Numbered from the stretch's first letter, positions 1 through 12,703 are shown. The stretch is 64,000 nt of DNA from Metarhizium brunneum (GCF_013426205.1 NC_089423.1:1426001-1490000), one strand, 5' to 3'. Program-made: numbers and translations. The notes: generated by a model from the letters alone, not told the origin.

Positions 1-231
1 TCCATGTCGTTGAAGATATGTGCGCGGCGGTATCGGACCGGTTGACCAGACATTGTCGATGGCCAGCCCACGAGGTACATACTTTACCTTGAGTCTAAGT
101 ACTCAGACCTAGGTACTTGGAGGTATGCAGCGTCAGTGGGCTGAGTCATATCGACATGTATACTCCGTAAGTACTTAACATAGGGCGCTGTGTCGCCCGC
201 CCTGGGTCCCCGGCAACGGACCGACCAGACT

Positions 232-260
232 TGACCAGACCAGACCAGACCAGACCAGAC
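232..260. repeat. CCAGA pentanucleotide repeat
   Basis: About five to six tandem CCAGA units in non-coding DNA, ending just before a GAGCTC. The first kilobase otherwise shows no supportable gene; open frames across it are short and low in complexity. A gene entering from outside the window cannot be excluded for the first ~100 bases. Confidence 0.75.
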
Positions 261-884
261 GAGCTCATTCATGATGCATTCATTTGCCTGCCCGTCTTCA
301 CCCATCATCGCCCATGCTCGCAGCAGCAGGCACAAGCGGCTGCCCGGCAGCGATAGCCGACTCCAGGATGGGCAAACACATTTGCGCTTTGTAATGTGAG
401 CTGCGCGCTGCAAGCCGTGAACCGTGCGCTGTGCGCTGTGCGCTTTCCAATGTGTTCCGAGACATGTGAGCTTGCAGAACAACGACAGGCACAACATTGC
501 ATGTCTGCATCTTCAGCTCGTGCCGGCACACAAAGCTTCATCCAGGCCCCCGTCCATGTCAGAGTCCCGCCCCCGCGATTCTGACATCAGAGTAGTACCA
601 GCTACCCCACCTTCCCTTTTGTCCCGGTCCCGCCCCTCGAGCTCAAGTGTCATTTCATGTTTGGAACATGAGCTCAACAACCAAACTCCGTGACTGACTG
701 GTGCACCGTTGATGGCAGTGCGGGGTCTGTCAATGTGAGAAAATGTGACACGACGTCGTCGTCCTGGCAAAGCTTTTGAGCTACCAAGACTTGTACCCCT
801 TATGACAAAACGAGCCACAGCCGATGCATGGCTCTGCCACACCACGACAATTTTTTTTTTCTGGACTCGGCCAGACCAGACCCT

Positions 885-886
<2 letters not shown>

Positions 887-915
<29 letters not shown>
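887..915. repeat. poly-T homopolymer tract
   Basis: An uninterrupted run of 29 T, preceded by a shorter 10-T run about 30 bases upstream. It lies just past the 3' end of the leftward coiled-coil gene. It creates false poly-Phe/poly-Lys open frames on both strands. Confidence 0.9.
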
Positions 916-917
<2 letters not shown>

Positions 918-1033
918 ACCCACACTCCCGCCAACACCCCTCCTCCCACCCCCCAAAAAATATTCCCGGGTCCGCAAGGCCTTCGGGATGGCGTGTGGCG
1001 TGCGATTTGATGCACATAACCCCTTCTTTCCAA

Positions 1034-2035
1034 CTACCTGGTCACTGGGTACGGCTGGTACTTGCAACCAGTCTCATATTCACCATCTGCCCCGTATAGC
1101 GCTGCTGTGTCTGGATTGTACATGTGTGCGTGTGTGCGCGGTACCGTAGAGTATGGCACGCCGTTGAACGCTGGCAACATGGCTGGCACCAGGCCTGGCG
1201 GCATGCGGCTTGGGGGCACAACTGGCTGCTCCGGTCCGGGTCCTGGCCCCCAGGGCTCAATGAAGCTTGATCTGCGGGTCTTTACGGACGAAGACGCCGT
1301 TGATGACTTGTCTTCGAACCTTCCCTTGAGTCGTTCTTTTTCTGCCGCCTGGAACTCCATCTTCTGGTTCATGTACTCGCTGTACGCTCTGGGCTCTTGA
1401 GATTCCTTGGCCTCCCTGGACCCCTCTCGACTCCTGCCCTGGTAGCCACGATCCTCGTGATGGTCCTTTCCGCTTGGCCTGTAGGATGCCCTTGTTCGGT
1501 CTGGGAGTGCGCTTGATGCAGAATGAGAACCAGTAGAACCGGCGCCGCTAGAGGTGGCCTGCGTGTTGTACCGTTCTTCCAAATCTTGGTGTTGCCTTAA
1601 AATTTCTTCATACTTGGCTGCGAGATCAAGGTTCGCGCTCCGGTAATCCTCGAGGCTGTTGAGTAAAGAGGCGTTTTCTTTCTTAGCAATCTGCAGCTGC
1701 GACTTATACGAGTCCCTTTGCTGCTTCAACTCATCCCTTTGCTCCTTCAACTCGTCCTTCTGTTGCTGCGTCTCCAGCAGCTTTTTGCTAACCTGCTCTA
1801 GGCGTGTCTTGTATCGGTCGCATTCAGAGTTGATTTTGTTCAATTCGGTATTAAATGCGGTGTCGCGAGCAGTGTCGTCGTATTCGCGACCTGCGCGTGC
1901 AACATTATCATCAGTTGGCGAGAGCACGGAAACTTGGCGCCGTGCTGGAATCGGACCCGGCTGCACCCCAGCGCCACTCGTCGTCTGAGCCCGGCGACCA
2001 ATATTGGCCGAGGCTCGTTGCGCAGACGATCGCAT
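1034..2035 (-). CDS. coiled-coil protein of unknown function (5' end uncertain)
   Basis: About 333 residues from the chosen Met. The middle third is strongly heptad-like and rich in Lys, Glu and Gln (blocks such as KDELKEQRDELKQQRDSYK), predicting a long coiled coil. It is followed by a Ser/Arg-rich hydrophilic stretch and a Pro/Gly/Tyr-rich tail. The open frame continues upstream to 2131, but that part translates an 11-T tract into poly-Phe and ends in CTACAG, which looks like an intron 3' end. I therefore start at the internal ATG at 2035; a short unseen 5' exon is quite possible. No catalytic domain is visible. A second coiled-coil protein on the same strand lies 3.7 kb away, but I see no clear sequence relationship. 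A scaffold or structural role is only a guess. Confidence 0.6.
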   Translation of the reverse strand: MRSSAQRASANIGRRAQTTSGAGVQPGPIPARRQVSVLSPTDDNVARAGREYDDTARDTAFNTELNKINSECDRYKTRLEQVSKKLLETQQQKDELKEQRDELKQQRDSYKSQLQIAKKENASLLNSLEDYRSANLDLAAKYEEILRQHQDLEERYNTQATSSGAGSTGSHSASSALPDRTRASYRPSGKDHHEDRGYQGRSREGSREAKESQEPRAYSEYMNQKMEFQAAEKERLKGRFEDKSSTASSSVKTRRSSFIEPWGPGPGPEQPVVPPSRMPPGLVPAMLPAFNGVPYSTVPRTHAHMYNPDTAALYGADGEYETGCKYQPYPVTR

Positions 2036-2131
2036 GAGGGCGCGGTTTCGAGCTTGTGCTTCGTCTGCCTGTAGGTACAGCACAAGAGGGAAAAAAAAAA
2101 AGAACCAGGCAAGTAATAAACCTTGCTCCAC

Positions 2132-5100
2132 TAGGATGGGGCCGACCGTAGCAGATCAACCGCGAAGATAGTACCAGGCAAGTTGCAGACGTTGCCAGTA
2201 AATCACGCTCGATGGGAAGAAATTTCCTCACGATGTCTTCCTCCTTTGTGTGCTTTTATAATTTCTTTCTTTTTTCTTTTTTTCTCTCGTTTCGTTTTGT
2301 TTCGGCTCAAAAAGGCAAGTCGCTTGGCCAGTGCGGATTTTCGCCAGTGACAGTGACTAGGTCAGGGACCGGAGCAGCGGTAAAGGAGCTGACAAGGGTC
2401 TGGTACTGCGTAGGTGTGGTATGACGCCGTGTGTAAGTTAATCAGAAGAGCCACCGTTGGGTTAGGACCAGGGATGATCAAATTCAAAGATGGGAGCCCA
2501 ACCGGTGACAACAAAGTTGGCAAACTTCTCCTGTCGGCCAGAGTGTATTGTAGAGGCCAGGCTTCGCAGGAAGAAGAGTGATTCAAAAAGGAGGACATGA
2601 AGTATATTTATTCCTCCGGCAGACTAGCAGGCAGCCTGTCAGATTGCTGTTCAAGGCTTGACTAGAGGTGGGCGGTGCGCGTCTTGGGGGAAGGGGGGCG
2701 CAAGTGGGATGGCAACAAATCTGCAGTCCCTTGACGTCTTTTGCTGGCAGCGTTTGCTGCCAGCATCTGTCGAAAGCCTCGGGGGGACAGGAGTGCAGTG
2801 GTGTGCCCGTTCATGCGCTGCCGCTTTGTTTCGCGTCGTTGGCATGGCACACCCGACATGATGAGCAGACCACTCCATCAAGGGCAATTTTGTCAAACCT
2901 TGCCGACCTGACTGTAGGGAGTACTCCGTACTTGGCCCAAACTTGCAGGGCCGTGATTTCAAAGCACAAGGATTTCGGCTGTGAGTGAGCTTGACGCCAA
3001 AGTAGAAGTACCTTTGAGAGCCAGGCTGGACGTCTGGATTATTGGACTTTTGGCCGGTCATGATAGACCAATACTCCCACTTACACTCAACCATGAGCCG
3101 GCCCCACCACCCTCTTGATTTTGTACACGCTACTCCGTATCTTGGCGTCCGAAAAAAAAGTCGAAAAAGGTGATACCAGCAGCACCCTCCGTCCGTCTGA
3201 ACAGGACCATGGCCATGGCAACGACGCCCACCTTGACCCAATTGGAGATGAGTGGCTGAGTGTGGACAAAACAGTCGCCGCTTCCATTAGGTATGGTGGT
3301 TGGTTGCCTTGTCGCGATGCCCCTCGTCGACCCTCCTTGACAATGGCTCTCCCCCCCCATCATCTCGGTCACTGTCGACGGTTTGACTCTGATGTGCACC
3401 CTGATTGTCTACTACCCTGAAATCACCCCGGCCGGCGCTAAGGCGGGCCGCCAGGCAGTTTGCCCAAAGCCATTCCTGGGCAGCCTGCGTACCCACCACC
3501 TTCCCAGGCTTCGAGCCGTTGGACTCGGTTCTCGATGCATCCGAGTGTAGGGTTTGTCGGCTCGACTGTCTGCGATACACCACGGATGGTGTCGGGGGTG
3601 GATGTTTCGCCGTTGCAGCCTGGGGTCGCGCCCGCAACGGCCTGGGAAACAGCCCTCACTTGCAGCGGTGACTCACGTTTATCGTAATGGCCAGAAGCTG
3701 GCTCAAGCTCATGACAGATGTCTGCATTTGCCTTGCCCGTGGAAGAGAAGAGAAAGGGAAAACAATCCTTCTCTTGGCATCTATGTATCTAGCCCCGTGG
3801 GAAGCGGCGTGCGTCGGAATCCTGACTGGACGAGACCGTTCCATACCGGGGGCAGAGTCTGAAAAGGCGCACCGCTGGATGCTGATGGAAAGGCGTGGAC
3901 AGATTTGGTGCGCAGATTCCCGTGGTGATGGAACGAGATCGCATTTGATTGCTGTCCATCACCCATCACCCTCGGCTCGTGGATGAATGTCCTGCCCGGG
4001 TTCGGGGCAAAGTCGTCGTGCATTTGCAAGGCGTGGAGCAGCGAACATGTTCACGGTAGTGACGCCAATCCTGCTGGACGTCATTTGGCGCATGCGTCGA
4101 ACCACAGGCCGCTCGATAGGGCTGATTGGCGTTGGACACTGTCCTGCCTGTGAGTGTTGCAGCCTTGCGTGATGCCCTGTGATGTGCAGGACGACGGTGA
4201 AGACGATCGATTGCCTGACTGCAGGCTCTTCTTGGCCAGCCAGCTCCACCATCGATAGCGGGTTGGAGAGGCCCATGTCGCCAGGCTGCCATGCTGCCAA
4301 GTCGTTGGCCGCTCACTTTGGCTGTCAAGTGGGAAGGCCCTCCTGGCGCGCCTGCGGCGTCAGACGAGCGGGCCATCCCGTCCTTCCTTCCTCGTTTAGC
4401 CCGTGCGGACCGGGAGCTTCGTGGCCCCAGTCGGAGGCCGTTTGAATCCACGCCGGTTATTCCCTTTAGTCGACGATGCTGCATCGCGGCCGCTTTTCTC
4501 TTCTAAAAGAGTGTGTTGTTCCAAGAGCTATTGGGGAAAAAACATCAGCAAGTGCATACTCCCCTCACACGTTCCCAAGGCCACTTCATCCACCGCAGCA
4601 CTCCACGTACGTACCTGCATACATCTCCGCAACCAGCCGAATCAATCAACGTCCAGCAATCACCATACTACAGCGACACTGTAGTATGAGTACATACGTG
4701 TACAGTACATTTCCTGCCACGCCAAAAGAAGCCCGACTCCATCCGTGGCGGACGCTCCAGGCGCTTCTTCTTCTTCTTCTTCGTCATTTACTTTTTTTCC
4801 CAACTCCCATCATCTGTAATCGTCACCAGCCGCGCGTCTGATGACCTCCCTGTGTGCGCCAAGGCTGTCGTTTCTCTTCCGGTCTGCCTGGGCGACATTT
4901 CTCTCCCCACCCACTTTTTGTCCAAAAATACTGGTGAATCAATCTTGACGCTGACGCAATATTACTTACTTTACCCAATAGGATAGGGGGTTTGTCATGT
5001 CTGATTTTGGCAGCTTGCTGACATTTGCCACTGCTCATGCAGGCCCCTGTGCTAAAGTGTCCACGAAAGGATCCTGCAGCAGAATCTTGGTGGTGGTCGC

Positions 5101-5753
5101 ATTTACATGGTGGCCATTTTGGGATGTTGCGTAGGCTCCGCTCCCAAGGTGCAGGGTTTTAAGTTTTGACTGTCGTTTTAGGTCAGGCGCTGGAGTCTGT
5201 TGGTTTTTACACTTTGCAATGCTCTTTGTTCGTTTTTGTTTTATATGTAAACACCTCTTTTGGAAGTGGTGCAGACGACCCACATTCATTGATGCCTGGC
5301 AGAACCAAAAAAAGACACAATGGGCCGTTGGGGAACGTCACAAGACCACAGGGAGTGCGCAGCGACAGGTGACAGTTTACAAAGTGTATTTAGTAAATGG
5401 TTGGTCTAACTAAGAAAGAAAATCTAATGTTATCAAGAAGGAGTGCATGTGGGTCTTGAAGCCCAAAGTTGTACGAGCGTATCGCTCAAGGGTATTGGAG
5501 ATTGAACTACTGTAAGTCAATGAAGACAAAAGAAAAGAGTCCATCCTTGCCGTGTATCCGTGGAAAGTTTATCAGAATTACAACTTAGGAGAATGTCAGC
5601 ACAAAGCCAAATTGTCTCGGTTGAACAAATACCAACCCAAAGCCTCATTTGAGTTGTTGTGTGTCAAGTAGCAGCGTAACAAATCATTGAAAGAGTTTGA
5701 AACGCAGGAGACGGAGGGGAGAGAGAGATGGAAACATGGAATGTACAGCTGGA
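2132..5753. other. long intergenic region, no gene supported
   Basis: About 3.6 kb with only short overlapping open frames on both strands and no recognisable domain. It contains T-rich and C/T-rich stretches, a (TTC)n run near 4765, and two copies of the TACTCCGTA-type motif (2921-2931 and 3131-3139). The open frames of 100-196 codons here are Arg/Pro/His-rich, overlap on both strands and lack conserved motifs. Confidence 0.55.
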
Positions 5754-6479
5754 TCAAATTATCCGCCTACGTTTCAAAATCTCTTCGTATGCCCTCATTT
5801 TCTCCGTTCTGATATCCAAAGTAATGCAGATGTCGTCATGGTTGCGTTTGGTATCCTCGTACATGTCTCTCCAGTATCGGCACTCCTTCCGCCAATATTC
5901 TACTTCCCGAATGAGGTCTGATACTCGTCGCCCGCAGCTGGACCCGACTTCGTCCTGCAAGTGCTTGACCTTGTCCTTGAGACGGTGGTTTTCGTCCTTG
6001 GCATCCCTCTTTTCCCTCTCCAGTTTATCAATAGTCTGTCTTAGACTCTCTGCGTCTCGACAGTGCTTTCCTTCGTTACGGCTTGCATTGTCTAGAGACT
6101 TTCGAAGGGCCGCGTTGTCTAAACCGAGAGTTTTGATCTGATTCTGCAGCTGTGGCACGACGACCTGGCGGAGGTGATGTGCATCCCCTTGCACGGCCGT
6201 TAGACTGGCTTTCAGAGAACTAACCTGTGCAGCCAGGCTCCTATTGGTGTCTTCGAGGCATCGCTCCCGCTCCTTTATACTGTCCCACTCCTCAACACTG
6301 ACTTTGTAGTAGTCGTGCTCTACATGGTGGTGGTGGTGGTGGTGGTGGCCATGGGAACGGGAGCGTTTGATGGATACAAATTGCTGTTTGCCACTTGCCG
6401 TTGTTTCGAGGTAGATACGTCGAGACATTCGGGTGTCGGCTTCAACTTTGCGTTTCGGTTGACTTTGTTCGGCACCCAC
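5754..6479 (-). CDS. coiled-coil protein with N-terminal His run
   Basis: A single-exon frame of 241 residues. It has a short basic N-terminus, then a run of eight consecutive His (about residues 45-52) after SRSHG, then about 170 residues of heptad-type sequence rich in Glu, Lys, Asp and Leu, ending in a basic RRR tail. The ordered charge pattern, absence of low-complexity DNA outside the His codons, and sensible ATG and stop support a real gene. No enzymatic motif is present. The His run is encoded by near-perfect CAC/CAT repeats (GTG on the plus strand) and could vary in length. Function unknown; an oligomeric scaffold or metal-binding role is a guess. Confidence 0.65.
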   Translation of the reverse strand: MGAEQSQPKRKVEADTRMSRRIYLETTASGKQQFVSIKRSRSHGHHHHHHHHVEHDYYKVSVEEWDSIKERERCLEDTNRSLAAQVSSLKASLTAVQGDAHHLRQVVVPQLQNQIKTLGLDNAALRKSLDNASRNEGKHCRDAESLRQTIDKLEREKRDAKDENHRLKDKVKHLQDEVGSSCGRRVSDLIREVEYWRKECRYWRDMYEDTKRNHDDICITLDIRTEKMRAYEEILKRRRII

Positions 6480-8522
6480 CTCGACGGCGGTTGCTTGTTT
6501 GAGTGTGCGATTTTGCTATCCCGTCTTTGACCAAGACAAGACGGGACGCTTCGGCGAGCTTCAAAACGATGCAATGTAAAACACAAGCTTGAATGACAAT
6601 GATGGTTCTTGACAAGAAAGAATCTCAAAGGAAACTGAATGAAAGGCAGGATAATGCCGTCTTAATGTATGATGCGCGGACTGAAAGCTAAACTCTGGCA
6701 GGTTTCTCGATGTTGTCTTTGAAGCGAATGCTAAAGAGATTGAGCTGGAGTGCACAAGAGAGAGGCACTCGGCCACAACAGGTGATCAAAGGAATAAAGA
6801 ATGATATATATCTAATGAGAGGCCAACGGTCACGACAAAGACCACGCTCAAGTGTATCAGGCATGGGTCATCCTTTTGTAAGAGATATTTTGGCCCCCTC
6901 GCCTATCCCTACCTACAACTTCTTTCATACGACGGCCACATGCAGAATTCAAAGAAGACAAAGTGTGCCACGCGATCGTAGCATATGGCCGCAAATATGG
7001 CCTGCGCGGAAAGTCCTAGTGGTGCTGCATCTGTGGCTGAGGCGTCGCGGCTGGACCTGAAGCTCAGGGTGAGCGAAGACGTTTGCACGGGAGTGACGGG
7101 ATGTGGTAAAGTTGAGGCGTCCGGCCCGTCCACATGCAAGAGCAGCTCAAACCACCCCCCGGCAGGTTGCCATCCAAGTAGGCGTCTCGAGTGCTTACTA
7201 TGGCTGTTATTATTATTATCTCTTGGAGCCTGCAAGATATAGGTAGACCGTGAAAGAATGTGTGCGCGGGGGGGACATAGTGAGCGAGAGCACGAGGATC
7301 TGGTACACGGGCACCCATGTCTCATCTCGATCATATGCCTTTGACCGGAGGCCGCCTTTGTGTGTTTGGGCGAACGAGCCCCCAAGTGTCTAACAAAGTG
7401 GTGGCTGAGAATTCAGGGTCTGCATTCGCCATAGGCCAGCAAAATAGGCCTCCTCATGCCAATGTGGAAAGGGTTCAAATGTTCGAAAGGCTCTGCCATA
7501 TTTCATGGTGCCAGGTGAGCCATCCGACGGCTCTCAACTGTTCGCGCTGCAGCGGCTGCAACAATGTCGTCAGTAGAAGAATGCAAGGGCGATGCAGGGA
7601 CAATGCACGATACCCGTCTGCACACTGGCTAGCAACGTCGTGGCCATCGCCGACTGGATGGCGTTGGGCGAGGTCAGGAAAGGTGAGGCATGCGGCCGAA
7701 TGGCATCTGATTTTGGATTGAGCCTTGTGGCAGGGTCAGTTGACAGGAGGACACCGAACCGGTTCGCACAGTGTGACCCCAGGTGCCATGTGCTTTGCCC
7801 TACAACCACGTGCACACTCCATAACCCCCAGGCTCTAGGCTGCAGCCCTACAGTGTGAGGAAGATTGCCACCACTTGAGCCTCTGGCCAGGGAGTGATGA
7901 ATACGGTTGTCTGGGGTTTGCCTCCGTTCAATATTCCGAAAAAAAATCCACTTCTGGCCTTTTTGCCTTGCGCCAAAGTCGAAAAAGGTTTCGCGTTTTT
8001 TTGCCTTTCAGTCCGTCCGACTCATGACATGGACGGAGCCCATCGCTTGCGCACCGTTCGCTTGGTGCGAACTTCGTTATGAGATAAGTCGCGTCAACGA
8101 CGGGCCCTGAATGTGAAACGGCGAGAGCGTCCGATTGTCCCAAGACTTTTGTTTTACAACGGGGTTTCTATTTAAATGCAAAAAAAGAGATCAGGGCCAT
8201 CGGTTGTCGCGCATTGTTCCAAGTGGCACGGCCTTAGCCTTTGTTATGTGGCGTTTGACGATGCGCTTTATGCTGCTCCTGCATCAAACACCAACAAAGG
8301 TCAACGGTACATATGTCTCAGGATTATTTCGTCAAAATAGGCGAGCAGCTGGACATAAATGGCCAGATTACCCCAGACGGGACGCGAAATTGAATCAGAC
8401 ACTGTTCAATGCTTTCTCTATAAATACTTCTTCACAAGTACTACCGTACCGTACCGTACCGTACCGTACCAACCAACACGCAACCAGCATATTATGTTTG
8501 CAATCTCATCACCAATCCTATC
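6480..8522. other. intergenic region, no gene supported
   Basis: Two kilobases with short, overlapping, low-information open frames on both strands. No intron-linked domain could be assembled. It ends in a pentanucleotide repeat just before the stop of the leftward DUF7702-like gene. Confidence 0.5.
8443..8470. repeat. TACCG pentanucleotide repeat
   Basis: Between five and six tandem copies of the unit, about 50 bp beyond the stop codon of the leftward DUF7702-like gene. It may fall within that gene's 3' UTR. Confidence 0.85.
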
Positions 8523-9536
8523 TCATGGTTTTGGGACTGGCCCCGCATCTCTGCTTCCACCCAGCCCACGATCCGGTGCAATTGAGAAGCCAGACCACAG
8601 GTAGATGAGGAGCGCGATGTATTCCATGACCAACGCCATCAAGGCAAACAAGACGGTCGAAGAAGCGGCGGGGTAGCCAAACACGGGATTCCAAAGAGTC
8701 TCCGTCTCTTGAGCGTGGGCAGACTCGATGAGACCATAGACGGTACGCACCATGATGAAGGGGCTGGCGAGAAGGGCACCGCGAAGAACCTGCGAAAAGG
8801 ATTAGCCAAGGTGCGCGGTGTGGTCTCTGTGGCAGTACTTTCGTACCTGATGCCCGCTTGGTCGAAGGCTAGATTTACGAGCATGATAGTAGACCTGCAT
8901 CAGGGTGAGGGCCACCAGCTCAGCGGCGAAAACGATGTAGCCGGCGAGTACGAGATTGTGCCCGGTGTGGACGAGATCTGGATCAGGTTGTGAACCGATG
9001 CCACCGCCCGCACCAAGGAGTGCGATGGCGGCGACAAAGGTGAGTCGAAGGCCGACCGTGATGCGGTGCGTAAACGGGCCATCTCCAAAGTTATCCATCA
9101 GGCTGTGCGAATGGGGACATTAGCCTGCTGACTTGCTTGGATCAAAGAGTCGAAGTGTTAAGCAGTAAGCATACATGATTCTTGTGAGACCTAGGTCTGC
9201 AACTATTAGAGGAATTACGCCAACATTGAGCAGAATGGTGGCTGCGACTGCAAGACCAATATCTGGTTCGCCGTTGTGTTGTTCCATGTTCGCCACCATG
9301 GCTATAATGACAGGACCGCCCGCGAGTCGCACTTTGAAGTGTCGTTAGTTCCAATTCTGGTTGTCAGCTCTTGGTGCATGGAGTTCGAGCCTACTGAGAG
9401 TAAAAGGAATAAGAGGCCACCAGGCCATTCGTGGTCGGATTTTGCCATTTCGGATCATCAACCAGATGGTCAAGGGGAGCATTGGCAAATAAAAGACTGC
9501 TTGAGCAATGCCCAGCGAAAGATGCGGATTGACCAT
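8523..9536 (-). CDS. DUF7702-like seven-helix membrane protein
   Basis: Four exons: 9536-9395, 9331-9175, 9102-8847 and 8789-8523. All junctions keep phase and give 273 residues. Introns are 63, 72 and 57 nt; the first two have CTAAC/CTAAT branch points. The protein is almost entirely hydrophobic with about seven membrane segments. It begins with an amphipathic stretch (PHLSLGIAQAVFYLPMLPL) and has loop motifs of the fungal DUF7702 family such as MRLAGGP after the first exon and GLTRI before the third. Members are integral membrane proteins of unknown role found widely in Pezizomycotina. The frame is open upstream to 9644, but the extra residues are polar and unlike the family, so I start at MVNPHL. 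Confidence 0.85.
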
Positions 9537-10447
9537 TCTCGCGTTGCAAAGTTCGTTATAGCCAAACCAATGGTCGTTGGGGTTTGTATCTAGAAGGTTG
9601 GAAAGCTTCTTTTTTTTGGGTTCACTTCTCAAGATCTCATACAAAGTCCATCCAGGAGGGTTTGCTTTTATACCGAGATTCGAATTCTATTCTACAGGTC
9701 ATAAATTCATAATCCGGAGAGAGTCACATTATAGATATATAAGTCGGGTCCGTCAGTCCGTCGTTAACAGCCACCACTTGCCACTTACTTCCATATCCCG
9801 GCCAAAACTCAGTCCCAATTCAGAAAGTTGTACCGAGCTGACACATTGTTAGTGTGTCAATCAATATGTCACCACGTGTCAGCTCGTTGCCGTGAGCCGA
9901 GTAGACGAATCACAGAGGCAGAATAGATCCAATCATTTCGTTGTATAATGCCCAGAATGTACAAGCGTCCTTTCTGCTCTTTCAGGTGGTTTTTAATTGC
10001 ACACACTGACACAGACGCTGGGCCCGTCGACTAAACCCCTTCAGGATTTATACCGCGAGAGTTTCTGGTGCGATCTGAACTGCTGCGTTTCTTCACTCGC
10101 AAACTTGGGGCGGGCGACTGCATATGCACGTAGCAAGTCAAACTTACTCGTCGCCTCGACAAGCCACGGATTGATACGTGGCTCATCATGCAAGAGAAAT
10201 ACGTCAATATGCGCGAGGGGCACGCTATGCGCAGAGCCACGGACATGGAGGAATTGGGTGTGCCAAACGATTGGGTAAGTAAGACACTGCAGTAACAATT
10301 GGAGGCTATTGACTCTAAGAAACATCTCTTCCAGGCCCGTACATATGTGCAGATGAGCTGTTTCTGATCTGCTGCTAAGATTCCTCGGTCTCTCCTGCAA
10401 TGGTGAAACGCCATCACGAACCGGCGTCCTTGGTGATAGGCTTCCTT
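9537..10447. other. intergenic region, no gene supported
   Basis: Contains the likely promoter of the leftward DUF7702-like gene and the 3' flank of the leftward RBR gene. Open frames near 10030-10450 on the minus strand overlap each other and carry no recognisable domain. Confidence 0.5.
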
Positions 10448-11786
10448 TCATAGTCGGTTATATCTGCACCGGCGACATGCCAGAAGTCGACAATCGCGGC
10501 ATTCATATATAAACTCCGGCATACAATCAAAACACTCCTCGCACTGAAAAAATCCCCTGCGAGACTTCCAGCGATGATTCCAGCAGTCATGGTTTACGAC
10601 CAGATTATTCCGTTCTCGTTCCACAAGGGCAGCACGGTTAACCCCCTCGATATGAATCAGATCCGCATCACGGTCAACGATGGCATTGGCTCGATCGACC
10701 AATCTATTTTCATCCCACTGGTCACAGCTGCAGTTCTTCCACTTCACTCCGCAAACATAGCAAAATTGAGCACCACATCGACAAGCTGGAGTAGTGTTAG
10801 TCGGTCTTGACAAATGACGGATCTCGGCGAATAGGCTCACTTATATGGTTGCAGCCAACTTCCAGGTCGACCATTCTGCGGCATGAGTAACATCTCTGCC
10901 AGCCTTTCTGCGCCGCTACATTGAGCAGGTCCACCGTCGCCACGTCTTCGGGACAGTCCCCGTCATGAGATGAGCCCTTGCAGATAGTGCAAGTCTTACT
11001 TTGGCACTTGACGCAAGTTGCAATTTCTCCCCGGATAAATGGCGTCGGGATAAATGTAGAACAGGTAGCTCTGTGGCAATACGTTCTGTTCTTGGTGGAA
11101 TACTCCAGCTCCTTGGCTCGATACTGTCCCGCTAATCTTGCTGGGATGAAAATCTGATTAAGGCCGAGAGGAATGGGCTGACTGCAACATCGGGGAGGGA
11201 ATAGGGACTCGTCGTTCATTGCCGACTGGAACAAATCGGCTATGCACGCACGACAGTATTCATGTGTGCACGGGCATCGTACCGTCTCAAAGTATGGAAC
11301 ATCCGACATGCAAGCCACGCAACGTCGTTTCTCGATAGCCGCTGTCGAAGTGCTAGGCCGGGCTGCCTGTTTGGATGAGGATGCTGCAGCGGTTCCGGAA
11401 TGGTCATCTTCGCCGACATACAAAGCCACAAGCTTCTTGACCATATCGTCCTCAATAGCTGTGTCAGGGTCTGCGGTTCCCGCCCCCTGCGTCGAAGCTT
11501 CGCCATTGATTGCAAGCTCGCGGTCGCGTACGGCCTGCTGCTCCTCCTCGATAAGGCTCTGGATGGCCTCTCCATCTGTCAGGACGGCATGAGCAAGACT
11601 GCGACTCATGGCTTGGTCTACATGGAACGAGGCGAGGGACTCGAGCTCGAGCTTGAACAGCTCAGCTGCCAGCTCTCCATCGGGCGTCTCTCCTACCCTA
11701 TGCTTTCCCTTGATTAAGTTCTGGGCATCTTGTAGTTGAAGCTCAATTATTAAATCAAGGCTTGCTTGGTCAAAGGAGTCAACCAT
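10448..11786 (-). CDS. RBR-type (RING-IBR-RING) E3 ubiquitin ligase
   Basis: Two exons (11786-10841 and 10785-10448) separated by a 55 nt intron with a CTAAC branch point; 427 residues. RBR ligases take ubiquitin from E2 onto a RING2 cysteine and then pass it to substrate. RING1 spans about residues 156-201 (CVAC, then CPCTHEYCRAC), the IBR about 220-278 (paired Cys with CVKC and CTIC), and RING2 starts at about 299 (CYSC). The intron falls inside RING2; splicing joins GCNHI to TCRCG, restoring GCNHITCRCGAQFCYVCG. Cys312, in GCNH, is the expected catalytic residue. An acidic helical N-terminus beginning LDLIIELQLQD is typical of the large fungal RBR family. The C-terminal ~95 residues keep extra Cys pairs (CEECFDC, CRDCRLLACRRC). 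Substrate unknown. Confidence 0.92.
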
Positions 11787-12703
11787 GGTGGTCAGTATCT
11801 GTGAGTCGGTCCGGATTCACCGTCTGTCGTTTGATACTTGCTTGCCCTTAGCATGAAATTGGAGGCGGGAAATGTTAAAACTTATAAGGCGTGGAGTCAC
11901 GCGATCCAGCCTCACTCCTTCAACGCAGCCGAGATTGAGGCCCCTTTAAAGCGGGCTACGTAGATGGCTTCGTTAGTTAGAACTGAGCATCATCAATCCT
12001 CTCCCAACAGGAAACAAGATTCGGTGAGAAGAGGGGTTTGGGGGCGGGGGCTTGTTGATGGTAGGACAACATTGAAGCAAATTAAATACATGCCCCACCC
12101 CCAAATGTTCCAGACCGTGAAACAGAGGAATCACCAGACGCCAATTACAAGTCTTTGAAACGACTTTTGGATCGAGATTGTCACGTCTGCAACAGACCGT
12201 CCGATAATAAGAGGGGATAGACGACGCCAAATTTGATAGCATGGCTTGATTCGTCTGGCCAAGTTGCGGCACCAGCCACTTGGAACACATTGACGCGTGA
12301 ACGGTTCATTTTCTTCAGCAACTTGAGTGTTTCAATGCTCTGTACATCTCACAGCAGATATCTGAGGTCGCGGCGACGGGCAAAATTTCAAACCAGTAGG
12401 TCAACCTGAAGATGAAGAGAGATCAGACGGCTTCGGTACAATTTCATGATGCCATTCTTGGAACAAGGCTACGAACTATGTCGCATGTTTGACACTGGCG
12501 CCACGACACGCGAGAACCACGGATATGGCCTGACAATCGAGGACAAACTGTGCCAGAGGATGAATCCTTCGCTCCGTCAACACAGCCTGATATAGGCGCG
12601 GTACGTCATATCCGAACGACAATGCCGAATTGTTAAGCTACATGCTCTTCCTGACGGGTTCACTGATATCCTTCCTCAACATGGCCTAAGTATGAATATT
12701 GTA
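11787..12703. other. intergenic region, no gene supported
   Basis: Upstream of the leftward RBR gene and downstream of the leftward CFEM gene. It has only short non-conserved frames and a G-rich run near 12040-12060. Confidence 0.5.

Noticed and set aside
513..1067. 184-codon minus-strand frame with poly-Lys
   Set aside because: It translates the 29-T tract and has no conserved sequence.
3966..4484. 172-codon minus-strand frame
   Set aside because: Ala/Arg/Gly-rich, overlaps frames on the other strand and holds no domain; typical of GC-rich non-coding DNA.
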